Part shown: positions 1-6,262 of the stretch, one piece after another
How positions within the stretch are numbered: the stretch's first letter is position 1
Layout of the letters: each line of letters starts with the position of its first letter
DNA from: a virus
Length of the DNA: 20,110 nucleotides
IMG/VR virus record: IMGVR_UViG_3300031670_000019
Span: 1-20,110 of that record
Reading direction: 5' to 3' (one strand)
The notes under the pieces: model-generated
Database searches by the model: none
Told to the model about the DNA's origin: nothing
The model's input: the letters and a program-made list of their open reading frames with translations, nothing else
Program-made: the position numbers and the translations under genes

Positions 1-2
1 CC

Positions 3-239
3 AAAAAGGGCAGCGGAAGTGCGGGAAAATATAAAGATGTTTCCCCAAAGGAATTTGCAGGTGCTTCTGGCGGTGCTTCGAAATTTAGCTACCCAATCGA
101 CACGCTTTCACGAGCCCGTAATGCACTAGCGAGAGCACACTTTGCCCCGGATCCTGAAGGGATCAAAAGGAAGGTATACAGGCTTTATCCAGAACTCAAG
201 AAAAGGAAATTAAAGCGCGAAGGCACGCTTAAAAAGTAA
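3..239 (+). CDS. 3' end of a small conserved phage protein (DUF6582-like C-terminus)
   Basis: The frame is open from the left edge to TAA at 237-239, so only the last 78 codons are seen and the start lies outside the window. The visible part contains a glycine/serine/alanine-rich stretch, then YPIDTLSRARNALARAHF, then KRKVYRLYPELKKRK, and ends very basic. A block of YPI(D/N)T..RA..AL.RA followed by a K/R-rich helix with VY..YPELK is, from memory, typical of the short DUF6582-type domain found near head and portal genes of phages. Its function is not established. This segment is visibly more GC-rich than the following 4 kb. The downstream neighbour is the putative homing endonuclease at 298, after a 58-bp gap. 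Family assignment is by motif memory only. Confidence 0.6.
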   Translation, partial: KKGSGSAGKYKDVSPKEFAGASGGASKFSYPIDTLSRARNALARAHFAPDPEGIKRKVYRLYPELKKRKLKREGTLKK

Positions 240-240
240 G

Positions 241-269
241 TTGCGCAATTCATTAAATCGTAGTATATT
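241..269 (+). promoter_or_regulatory. possible sigma70-type promoter before the HNH-like gene
   Basis: TTGCGC at 241-246 and TATATT at 264-269 are separated by 17 bp, which fits a sigma70 arrangement. The -10 box is one base from consensus but the -35 box matches only in TTG. It would give the endonuclease gene at 298 its own transcript. In AT-rich DNA such matches occur by chance. Confidence 0.25.
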
Positions 270-297
270 TTAGATAAATGAAATATATAAGGAATTA

Positions 298-924
298 ATG
301 CTGGGTTTTAAGAATAATTATTTTGAAGTCTTAGAAAAAGTTGGCCAAGATAAAAGAAGATCTTGGCTTTGGTTGTGCAAATGTAAATGCGGAAAAACTA
401 CGGTACTTGATACAAGTTCAATAAAATGTGAACGAATTAAGAGTTGTGGTTGTTCTAGAAAAGGAATAAATAAAGCTAATAAATATGGATTAAAACATGG
501 ATTAACGCAACATAAAAAAACTAAGCATCCATTATACAGTAAATTTAGAAGCATGATTAATAGATGTTACAATGCCAAACCTTCAGATTATCCATATTAT
601 CAAGGTAAAGGAATTAAAATATGCGAAGAATGGTTACAAAATCCTAAATCATTTATTGATTGGTCGTTGTCTAATGGATGGAAAATGGGATTAACGATAG
701 ACCGTATCGATAATGAACTGGATTATAGTCCATCAAATTGTGTATATATTACAATAGGCGAAAATCTAAGAAAAATGCATATTTTCAGGAAATTGAATAA
801 TCCTAAACCTAAATATATTCCAAATAAGTATTGCTATAAATGCCAATGCACTGCGCCTAATAATGCAGAGTGCAAAAGAAAGGAAGCACGTGAAAAGAAA
901 GAAACTAAAAAAGAAAAAGATTAA
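298..924 (+). CDS. free-standing putative homing endonuclease / HNH-like DNA-binding protein
   Basis: A 208-residue protein with two recognisable parts. Residues 23-55 contain a Cys cluster (C27, C29, C31, then C44, C50, C52) of the form CxCG...KSCGC, probably metal-binding. Residues about 85-150 have the block LYSKFRSMINRCY...YYQGKGIKICEEW followed by GLTIDRIDNELDYSPSNC, a hallmark of a widespread phage family usually annotated as HNH-like or putative homing endonucleases; the D-R-I-D-N segment is its most conserved piece. The tail is Lys/Glu-rich. ATG at 298 follows AAGGA with good spacing. The gene sits between two small structural-region genes and its last 35 bp overlap the next gene, as expected of an inserted selfish gene. 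The target and activity are inferred. A DNA-binding protein without nuclease activity is the alternative. Confidence 0.7.
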   Translation: MLGFKNNYFEVLEKVGQDKRRSWLWLCKCKCGKTTVLDTSSIKCERIKSCGCSRKGINKANKYGLKHGLTQHKKTKHPLYSKFRSMINRCYNAKPSDYPYYQGKGIKICEEWLQNPKSFIDWSLSNGWKMGLTIDRIDNELDYSPSNCVYITIGENLRKMHIFRKLNNPKPKYIPNKYCYKCQCTAPNNAECKRKEAREKKETKKEKD

Positions 925-1060
925 AAGCAAAGTAGCTATTGTTATGGAGGAATTCAAGGCCGGAAAATTGCATTCGGGTTCAAAAAAAGGACCTAAGGTC
1001 ACGAATCCAAAGCAAGCAATTGCCATAGCAATAAGTGAATCCAAGAAGAAAAGAAAATAG
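890..1060 (+). CDS. small basic protein, DUF6496-like
   Basis: A 56-residue Lys-rich protein if started at GTG 890, which follows AAAGGAAG at a good distance; an in-frame ATG at 863 would add nine residues but has no visible ribosome binding site. The core VMEEFKAGKLHSGSKKGPK followed by NPKQAIAIAISE matches, from memory, the conserved pattern V..VM.EFK.GKLHSGSK.GP.V..R.QAIAIALSEA of DUF6496, a short family common in phages and bacteria with no established function. The first 35 bp overlap the end of the HNH-like gene in another frame. A terminator follows 20 bp after the stop, so this is the last gene of its transcript. Confidence 0.7.
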   Translation: MKRKKLKKKKIKSKVAIVMEEFKAGKLHSGSKKGPKVTNPKQAIAIAISESKKKRK

Positions 1061-1080
1061 ATCCGTTTTACTGTGATTTC

Positions 1081-1110
1081 GGAGGGATGTCATGAGATAT
1101 CCCTCTTTTT
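1081..1110 (+). terminator. rho-independent terminator
   Basis: GAGGGAT (1082-1088) pairs perfectly with ATCCCTC (1099-1105) around a 10-nt loop and is followed directly by five T (1106-1110). It ends transcription of the gene stopping at 1060. The 150 bp between it and the next gene hold no other convincing feature. Confidence 0.8.
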
Positions 1111-1261
1111 GTTGATATAAATCTCCATAGTTTAAGGAAAACATTGCAGTATTAAAATAACTAACAATTACTTTAAAATATTAAAACACACCTGCAAGAT
1201 GAAGGTGAAGTCTTTCTGGAGATACTAAATGATACTTGGATATTAAACTTAAGGGATAAAA

Positions 1262-1549
1262 TTGAACAAGATAACGAAGATTGATTTTATCTCGGGGAAC
1301 ATATCGAAACACAATGTTTCTAAGCGCAGGAAATGTTGCGGAATTTTATCGATAACGATAGATGATTTTATAAAGGTTTGGAATATTTTAATTTATTATG
1401 AACCTTATAATAATGAATTTGTATGTATTATTCCTACAGATGTGCAATGGCAGATAATGGAAGAGCAATTTACAGATATCATCAGGAGCACTATAGAACA
1501 ATGGGGCAACGAAACTTTTGGAGAAATAAATGACAAAAAGAGTAACTAA
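1262..1549 (+). CDS. hypothetical protein, 95 aa
   Basis: I do not recognise this protein. It begins at TTG 1262, seven bases after AAGGG, in a leader (ACTTAAGGGATAAAAT) resembling those before the capsid gene and the gene at 19429, which supports the unusual start. The sequence is mixed alpha/beta in appearance with an RKCC pair near residue 22 and an acidic C-terminal half; there is no signal peptide or membrane segment. It overlaps the next gene by 20 bp and opens a run of four overlapping or abutting small genes that leads to the scaffold gene, so it is probably transcribed with them. Confidence 0.6.
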   Translation: MNKITKIDFISGNISKHNVSKRRKCCGILSITIDDFIKVWNILIYYEPYNNEFVCIIPTDVQWQIMEEQFTDIIRSTIEQWGNETFGEINDKKSN

Positions 1550-1874
1550 TTTGATTTTTTATGATGACGAAATGATGCCTGGAGATAAAATATTATGTCG
1601 TATAGCGTTCACTTTAGATAATGTAATTAGATTAACCAGAATATATTTATATAATAATGATGATGTCTATCAATTCGTTTATGCGAACGCATGTAACTGT
1701 ATAAAAAAAAATTGCCAATGTGAACCAGTTGTTTTATTTGTAGATAATAAAGTTGTGAAAGAAGTAGAAACTTATATTTTATCCGAATATGTGAAACGAA
1801 ATACAATTTTATGTGAGGGTTGTGATAATTGTGAAAAAGGAATAAGCATTATAGAACCGAATGAATTTCAATGA
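1530..1874 (+). CDS. hypothetical Cys-rich protein, 114 aa
   Basis: Unrecognised. ATG 1530 lies seven bases after GGAG and inside the 3' end of the previous gene. Two Cys clusters stand out: CNC and CQC at residues 55-64 and CEGCDNC at residues 95-101, so a small metal-binding or disulphide-linked protein is possible. The N-terminal half is rich in hydrophobic and aromatic residues alternating with polar ones, suggesting beta structure. A run of A at about 1702-1711 lies in the codons before the CQC cluster. The stop overlaps the next start as ATGA. Function unknown. Confidence 0.6.
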   Translation: MTKRVTNLIFYDDEMMPGDKILCRIAFTLDNVIRLTRIYLYNNDDVYQFVYANACNCIKKNCQCEPVVLFVDNKVVKEVETYILSEYVKRNTILCEGCDNCEKGISIIEPNEFQ

Positions 1875-2245
1875 ACCCATTTCATTTTTTGGTTAAATTT
1901 TTTAAGAGCTTATTTCCCAAAAAGAGTCCCCAATTTATATTTTATCAGTTACCATTTGAGATTAAGGTTCATTCTCACAAAGTGAAGATTACTCTAGCGC
2001 AGCGGTCGGATAATATTGATCATTATTTAGTAATAATTAATGGTAAAATTATTGGATATTATTATTTAGAGGTGATTAAAGATGAATTTGACGCTTTAAG
2101 AGTGGGTCAAGAATTAGTTTCTGATTTATCTAAAATTTTAGAGGATAATCCTAATTATTACAAAGATAAACTGGAATATAAGCAGCATGTATTTTTTAGT
2201 GGAATAGAGAATAAATATAAATTTGTACACGTGAATAAGGAATGA
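1871..2245 (+). CDS. hypothetical protein, 124 aa
   Basis: Unrecognised. It starts at ATG 1871 in an ATGA overlap with the preceding stop, which indicates translational coupling. The N-terminus (FHFLVKFFKSLFPKK) is amphipathic and basic and could touch a membrane, but it is not a clean signal peptide or transmembrane helix. The rest alternates short beta-like segments (IKVHSHKVKITLAQR, YLVIINGKIIGYYYLEVI) with a helical C-terminal third. The stop is followed at once by the next ATG. Codon use and coupling argue that it is a real gene. Confidence 0.6.
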   Translation: MNPFHFLVKFFKSLFPKKSPQFIFYQLPFEIKVHSHKVKITLAQRSDNIDHYLVIINGKIIGYYYLEVIKDEFDALRVGQELVSDLSKILEDNPNYYKDKLEYKQHVFFSGIENKYKFVHVNKE

Positions 2246-2761
2246 ATGGAAGAGGAAAAAAAGCGAAAGACAGTTGGAGAAATTAATGCCGAACTACTGA
2301 TAAAAGCTGTAGATGATCAGCATTGTGCAGTTGATCAAGCAGATGAACAACTGAAAAACTATGAACAGAAATTTCTTGAATGTTTAGAGGATGCAAAAAG
2401 TAAATATGGATCTAATGAAGATTTTTATATAGTTTCCATATTTCAGCATGACAAACTTTTAACTCGTGTTATGAAGAATCCATTTGTGGCACGAAGATCC
2501 TGTCCTACACCACATTATGATGAGGCTGTATATAAATATACTGCTTCTGAAGATCGTATTCAATTTTTATGGGTTCTTCCGGATATTAAAGTAGCGAATT
2601 ATTTAGTAAATAATTATTTGACTTTAAGAGATGATGAGAGACAACTAGCTGATTTTGTGTTAAAACATTTAAATAACGAATTATTATATACAGCAATGAA
2701 ATTAAACAATGAATTTCCGGATAACGAGATATTGAAATCATTTAAACCAACAGTTTTATAA
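2246..2761 (+). CDS. conserved phage structural-region protein, 171 aa
   Basis: Begins immediately after the preceding stop (TGA-ATG), with AAGG upstream. After a helical N-terminus of about 60 residues comes EDFYIVSIFQHDKLLTRVM, then an ARRSCPTP block, then an aromatic AVYKYTASEDRIQFLWVLP segment, and near the C-terminus a DFVLKHLNNELL...LNNEFPDNE stretch. I recall proteins with this order of motifs (R.SCP.P..DQ..Y.Y......FLWV.P) next to scaffold and capsid genes of many podovirus-like phages, where the function is unassigned. It directly precedes the scaffold-like gene with a 9-bp gap, so a role in head assembly is a reasonable inference. Confidence 0.6.
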   Translation: MEEEKKRKTVGEINAELLIKAVDDQHCAVDQADEQLKNYEQKFLECLEDAKSKYGSNEDFYIVSIFQHDKLLTRVMKNPFVARRSCPTPHYDEAVYKYTASEDRIQFLWVLPDIKVANYLVNNYLTLRDDERQLADFVLKHLNNELLYTAMKLNNEFPDNEILKSFKPTVL

Positions 2762-2770
2762 GGAGTAGTA

Positions 2771-3487
2771 ATGTTTGACGAAAAAGAAGAGCAAAATTTA
2801 GATACGCAGAATCAGGTTCAGGAAGGTCAGGTAGATAACGAACAGAATGAGCAAGAAGTCGAGAGCGGTGCGAAGCAGAGTTTCAGAGAAATCCGAACAA
2901 AACTTGAGAAGACGCAAAAAGAAAGAGACGAATTATACCACTATATTAAAAATATTGAGGCTAAAAACAGCGCTAATACTACTAGTGATAACGTGTCTGA
3001 CGAAGATTTTGCATTGGATCCGGACGCTTTGGCAGAAGGGAAACATTTAAACAAAGTAAAGAATGAAGTAAAGAATCTCAAGAAGCAATTGCAGGAATTT
3101 AAGAAGATATCTGAAGAAACTATAGCTGAGAGTAAATTACGCAGTAAATATTCTGATTTCGATCAGGTAGTCTCTGAACAAAATATAATGTTTTTAAAAG
3201 ACAAACATCCAGATTTGTGGAATACAATAGCTTCATCGAATAATTTATATAATCAAGGATTGAGTGCTTATATGTTTATTAAGAGCATTAATCCAGGACC
3301 ATCACAAACAGATGAAGATAAATTAACGATGCAAAAGAATATCTCCAAACCTAGATCTATGACAAGTATATCTCCGCAACGGGGAAGTAGTCCATTATCG
3401 CAAGCCAATGTATTTGAAAAGGGATTAACTCCGCAATTAAAAGATCAATTATGGAAAGAGATGCAGGACGCTATGGGGAACAAATAA
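2771..3487 (+). CDS. scaffold-like head assembly protein
   Basis: A 238-residue, strongly charged, mostly helical protein. Residues 1-35 are Gln/Glu/Asn-rich and acidic. Residues 37-62 carry SFREIRTKLEKTQKERDELY, a coiled-coil block closely resembling the start of many phage scaffolding proteins (FR.LR.K.E.LEKERDEL). A second coiled coil lies at about residues 93-125. A short globular part follows (KYSDFDQVV...DKHPDLWNTI), then a disordered Ser/Pro-rich stretch and a helical, basic C-terminus, where scaffolds usually bind the coat. ATG 2771 follows AAGGAG. The position upstream of the capsid gene supports the call, which rests on composition, motif and context rather than a database match. 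Confidence 0.7.
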   Translation: MFDEKEEQNLDTQNQVQEGQVDNEQNEQEVESGAKQSFREIRTKLEKTQKERDELYHYIKNIEAKNSANTTSDNVSDEDFALDPDALAEGKHLNKVKNEVKNLKKQLQEFKKISEETIAESKLRSKYSDFDQVVSEQNIMFLKDKHPDLWNTIASSNNLYNQGLSAYMFIKSINPGPSQTDEDKLTMQKNISKPRSMTSISPQRGSSPLSQANVFEKGLTPQLKDQLWKEMQDAMGNK

Positions 3488-3582
3488 GGATTATTTATTC
3501 GTGAAAAGGAGATATATAATTCTAAAAGAGAAGATAAAGTAACACATTGGTGTCATATGCCTAAAATAGTACTATATAAAGA

Positions 3583-4152
3583 ATGAATATATACAAATAC
3601 GGCAACAATACAAAGGGGAAGAAATATGATCCAAACAGAGCCTTTATTGATCCCAGAGATGCACGGGATGTATGGTTGAAATATGAAACTGAAGAGGATT
3701 ATAGCACATATATAAAATTCCCAATATGGATAACAGATGGAGTTGAAGTCGAATTGGATCACACTCTGTACAAAGAAGTTCCACGAAGTGTTGAAATGTC
3801 GAATGGAAATTATTCTGAATATTGGATGGCGCCGGGTCATGAATATCCGTGGTATAATGATGAAGAAAATAGGGAATTAACCGAACATGAACTTATTAAG
3901 CCCCCAATACCCAAGGCAATCTATACTTGTTATCGGATTAATCATGACCCAAAAGAACATATTCCGGATGCTGAAGCTATAAAGTCGGAAAATTTAATCT
4001 GGACTAAAAAAATACAGAGATTAAAAAAATTAAAAGAAATGATAATTCGAGAAAATGTAGCACCATGGCAATCCGCTAGAGATTACAATGATTTAATAGA
4101 TGAAATGGATGAATATATTGAACTACTACATGAACGGATTAAAATAATTTGA
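3583..4152 (+). CDS. hypothetical protein, 189 aa
   Basis: Unrecognised. ATG 3583 is the first possible start after an in-frame TAA at 3577-3579, and the ribosome binding site is weak. The protein is acidic, rich in Tyr, Trp and Pro in its first 130 residues (IYKYGNNTKGKKYDPNRAF, then DPRDARDVWLKYE), and ends in two probable helices (about residues 140-189) with heptad-like Leu/Ile spacing. It lies alone between the scaffold gene and the capsid gene and is followed by a strong terminator 28 bp after its stop. The 95 bp before it contain only very short frames. Confidence 0.6.
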   Translation: MNIYKYGNNTKGKKYDPNRAFIDPRDARDVWLKYETEEDYSTYIKFPIWITDGVEVELDHTLYKEVPRSVEMSNGNYSEYWMAPGHEYPWYNDEENRELTEHELIKPPIPKAIYTCYRINHDPKEHIPDAEAIKSENLIWTKKIQRLKKLKEMIIRENVAPWQSARDYNDLIDEMDEYIELLHERIKII

Positions 4153-4180
4153 TATATATTTACAAAATATAATATACTTT

Positions 4181-4214
4181 AAGTGGCGCAAATGAAGTTC
4201 GCCACTTCTTTTTT
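4181..4214 (+). terminator. rho-independent terminator before the capsid gene
   Basis: AAGTGGCG (4181-4188) pairs perfectly with CGCCACTT (4200-4207) and is followed by CTTTTTT. It ends the scaffold-region transcript and implies that the capsid gene has its own promoter or depends on read-through. The same sequence is also the first member of the four-unit repeat described next. Confidence 0.85.
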
Positions 4215-4293
4215 AGTCGCAAGTGGGATTCGGCCACCCAGTCGCAAATGAGATTCGACAACTCATGACGCAAAATTAAGACTCGTCATCTTA
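4185..4293 (+). repeat. four tandem units able to form crossing helices (pseudoknot-like)
   Basis: Four imperfect units begin at 4185, 4216, 4241 and 4267 (spacing 31, 25, 26). Each has the order a - CAA - b - short linker - a' - b'. Helix a: GGCG 4185-4188/CGCC 4200-4203; GTCG 4216-4219/CGGC 4231-4234; GTCG 4241-4244/CGAC 4256-4259; GACG 4267-4270/CGTC 4284-4287. Helix b: GAAGT 4194-4198/ACTTC 4204-4208; TGGG 4224-4227/CCCA 4237-4240; ATGAG 4248-4252/CTCAT 4262-4266; TAAGA 4277-4281/TCTTA 4289-4293. Sequences change while pairing is kept, which indicates selection on RNA structure. Because a-a' and b-b' interleave, each unit is either an H-type pseudoknot or two alternative hairpins. Whether the units are transcribed together with the capsid gene is not visible. 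Confidence 0.75.
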
Positions 4294-4329
4294 TTCTAGG
4301 TAAAAGTTTCAACTTAACTTAAGGATAAA

Positions 4330-6254
4330 ATGTCCATAACTACTACAAGTATTTTACCTCCACCAATTAAAGCTAGTTTTGATTTCAAGCTCCTTGCAGT
4401 ACCAGTACCAACAATGATTCACAATATACCTGCAATGAGAAGTATTCATCCTAGAAATGGTGGTGATGTACATAGATTTAGAAGGTATAATGCGTTGAAT
4501 ACTGCATTAGTACCTTTGGGACCCAGTGGTATGACACCACCTGGCCAGAATTTAACTGCTGTAGACATAGATGCTCAGATATCATTTTACGGTACTTTTG
4601 TGACTATTAGTGAGCAGGTCACATTGCAGAATCAAGACCCTAAAAAGTATGGGGTCGTTAAACTTTCTCTAATTGACTTGGAAGCCTACGGTATTAACTA
4701 AGGTGACAAGGGCGAAGGATTTTTTAACGGATGATTATGAAAACGAGAATTAAGATTACGCAATTCTTCAAGAAGTTTAATGCGCTGTTCATTTACTTCA
4801 GGAGACAAGAGTCTACTTCCGATATTTTTAGAAGTGAGTCTATATCTCATCATAACATCACATTGTTTCTTTTTGATAATCAAAAATGGCTTAACTTGCG
4901 GCAAAATATAATCGAGCATTGGTCCCGTAGCTTGCCAATTATAGACGGGGCGAGTGAATTTCTGTTTACTTGTCCATCTGTAGCGCGAATCTTTGGATCC
5001 ACCAAAAGTATTTTCCAACCAGATTATAAGTTCTTCATCGCAGCTAGTTATTTTAAGCATAGAATGCCATTGATATCCATTGCCATATTTTCCTTGTTTG
5101 GTATGACCAATATAAATACAACCTTCACCATCAATAAGGCCAGCCAAATAAGCGATTTCTGCAATGGAATGATGTGTATTAAACTTAACGATTTTTCCCA
5201 TAATTATCCTTACATTTATAACATTATAGCATTAAATGAAAATAAAATCCACGCTGAACGACTTAACGAGAGAGACTTTGAAAAAAGTATGCGAAAGTCT
5301 GAGCTCTTTTCGAAAGAAAGAGAGGAAGATCCGAAGAGGTTTTCCCGCCTAATAATAGGTCATAAAAGTAACAGAATGGTATTAAATGAAGCAGCTAAAC
5401 GTCTTGGTGTTTCCCTTAACAAGCTGGGGGAAGTAAAACTAAACCTGAATACCTTGGAACACCTAAGGGCACAAGCCTAAGGCAACCAGATGGAACTTGA
5501 CTAACTGAAGATGTGTCAAGACCAGCAGAGACTAAGCGGTTTAGAGTTGTATAATATCAACTATGCGATAGTCCGAACCTAAGCGAAAGTTTGGGAGGAG
5601 GGATTAACAAGACCTCCCGCCAATAAAAAATTGGTCACAAAAGTAACAGATAGCAGACAAACCGAAGATGAACTAACACGTAATATGTTAGCATCTTCAG
5701 CATCGTTTATAAACTGTGTTAATGGATTTAACGGTGATTCTCCTACTGAGATCACATTCCCGGATGTACAGAATATTGTTGCAACATTAATAGATAATAA
5801 TGCATATACTATTCTAGATGAAATACCGGGAGAAGACCGTTTTGGGACCGCACCAGTAAGAGAGGCGTTTTATGCTTTAAGTTCATCTAAGCTGATTCCT
5901 GAATTGGAAAATATGGATAGATTTATACCTAAATCTCAGTATCCTTCTTCAATGAGAGGATTACCGAGTGAATGGGGTTCATGCTCAAACTTAAGGTTCT
6001 TGGTATCCAGTATTGGATCATTCTTTCCAAATGCATCTGCACTAGGATCGAATGTGTATAATACCTTCTGTGTGGGTCTAGAAGCATACGCATATATCTA
6101 TCAAGACGGGTATAATGCGGAGTTCATCTATCGACCGCCAATTTTTTCGGGTCCATTAGCTCAAAATGCAACTTGTGGATATAAGATGGCAAGTGCTCAG
6201 CAAATACTTAACGATTTGTGGGTACTCAATTTACGTAGCACAAAAGCATCATAA
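4330..6254 (+). CDS. major capsid protein, N4-gp56 family; three exons 4330-4641, 5379-5416, 5654-6254
   Basis: Builds the icosahedral head. Joining the three exons gives 951 nt, or 316 residues plus TAA. Exon 1 encodes residues 1-104 and includes GQNLTAVDIDAQISFYGTFV and ISEQVTLQNQDP; exon 2 encodes VLNEAAKRLGVS and two bases of the next Leu codon; exon 3 continues LRQTEDELTRNMLASS. The restored order (P.G..L...DV.A....YG.Y..IS..V followed by NEA...LG and D.LTR) is the N4-gp56 capsid pattern as I know it. ATG 4330 follows AAGGATAAA. Unspliced, exon 1 would run to TAA 4699 and yield a 123-residue fragment, so the head depends on splicing. The next gene starts 8 bp after the stop. Family by memory; exon limits from pairing and frame. 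Confidence 0.9.
4642..5378 (+). ncRNA. group I intron 1 of the capsid gene, with an antisense endonuclease gene
   Basis: A 737-nt self-splicing intron. P1 pairs exon GACCCU (4636-4641) with GGGGUC (4651-4656), leaving the required U.G pair at the 5' splice site. P3 is UUCUCU 4665-4670/AGAGAG 5269-5274, P7 is GACUU 5260-5264/AAGUC 5295-5299 and P8 is ACUUU 5275-5279/AAAGU 5284-5288 closed by a GAAA tetraloop. The intron ends in G5378, and the first five exon-2 bases GUAUU can pair with AGUAU 4646-4650 as P10. The 5' splice falls on a codon boundary. The endonuclease gene sits in a loop probably closed by GGATTTT 4717-4723/AAAATCC 5244-5250, most likely P6. The core resembles intron 2 helix by helix. 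Confidence 0.9.
4698..5201 (-). CDS. LAGLIDADG homing endonuclease, antisense within intron 1
   Basis: A 167-residue protein with one LAGLIDADG motif, written YLAGLIDGEGCIYIG, at residues 18-32; D24, G25, E26 and G27 form the catalytic motif. Single-motif enzymes act as homodimers that cut an intronless allele so that repair copies the intron in. Later segments (HSMLKITSCDEELIIWLENTF at about 47-67, in two parts HSMLKITSCD and EELIIWLENTF, then a KPFLIIKKKQ block) are usual for the fold. ATG at 5201 has its own site, AAGGATAATT, on the minus strand. The gene runs opposite to its host gene, so it cannot be translated from capsid mRNA and needs a separate minus-strand transcript. Its last codons overlap the antisense of the intron core. 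The active state is inferred from an intact frame and motif. Confidence 0.92.
   Translation of the reverse strand: MGKIVKFNTHHSIAEIAYLAGLIDGEGCIYIGHTKQGKYGNGYQWHSMLKITSCDEELIIWLENTFGGSKDSRYRWTSKQKFTRPVYNWQATGPMLDYILPQVKPFLIIKKKQCDVMMRYRLTSKNIGSRLLSPEVNEQRIKLLEELRNLNSRFHNHPLKNPSPLSP
5379..5416 (+). other. 38-nt micro-exon of the capsid gene
   Basis: Encodes VLNEAAKRLGVS plus the first two bases of a Leu codon completed by C5654. Its first five bases serve as the P10 partner of intron 1 and its last six (UUCCCU) as the P1 strand of intron 2, leaving 27 nt with no splicing role. Skipping it would join 4641 to 5654 and shift the frame, so both introns must be removed separately. Confidence 0.85.
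5417..5653 (+). ncRNA. group I intron 2 of the capsid gene, without an ORF
   Basis: A compact 237-nt group I intron. P1 pairs exon UUCCCU (5411-5416) with GGGGAA (5427-5432), with U.G at the splice site. P3 is UAAACC 5440-5445/GGUUUA 5538-5543, P7 is GACUA 5530-5534/UAGUC 5569-5573, P8 is AGUUG 5545-5549/CAACU 5558-5562, and P9 is CCUAAGC 5578-5584/GUUUGGG 5589-5595 capped by GAAA. A further 3' hairpin uses GGAGG and CCTCC near 5596-5617. The intron ends in G5653, and exon CAG 5654-5656 pairs with CUG 5424-5426 as P10. Ending the exon at 5416 completes a Leu codon (CT+C) and restores the frame exactly. The 18 bases at 5633-5650 match intron 1 (5358-5375) in 17 positions. Confidence 0.92.
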
Positions 6255-6262
6255 GGAGAGAT

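Noticed and set aside
3501-3582. Very short frames and an AAAAGGAG site between the scaffold gene and 3583
   Set aside because: The best frame has 13 codons and no likeness to anything; the AAGGAG has no usable start at the right distance for the gene at 3583.
4185-4293. CRISPR array or tRNA-like elements
   Set aside because: The units are imperfect, adjacent and internally complementary with no spacers, and none has an acceptor stem or T-loop.
5260-5300. AGACTTT 5273-5279 with AAAGTCT 5294-5300 as P7 of intron 1
   Set aside because: It would leave no room for P3 and P8; alignment with intron 2 places P7 at 5260-5264/5295-5299 with P8 inside.
4731-5480. 249-codon + strand frame
   Set aside because: It is mostly the antisense of the LAGLIDADG gene and intron sequence; only the 38-nt exon at 5379-5416 is truly coding in this frame.
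5631-5653. TTG at 5631 as start of the second half of the capsid protein
   Set aside because: These bases are the 3' end of intron 2, nearly identical to the 3' end of intron 1; protein similarity resumes only at 5654.
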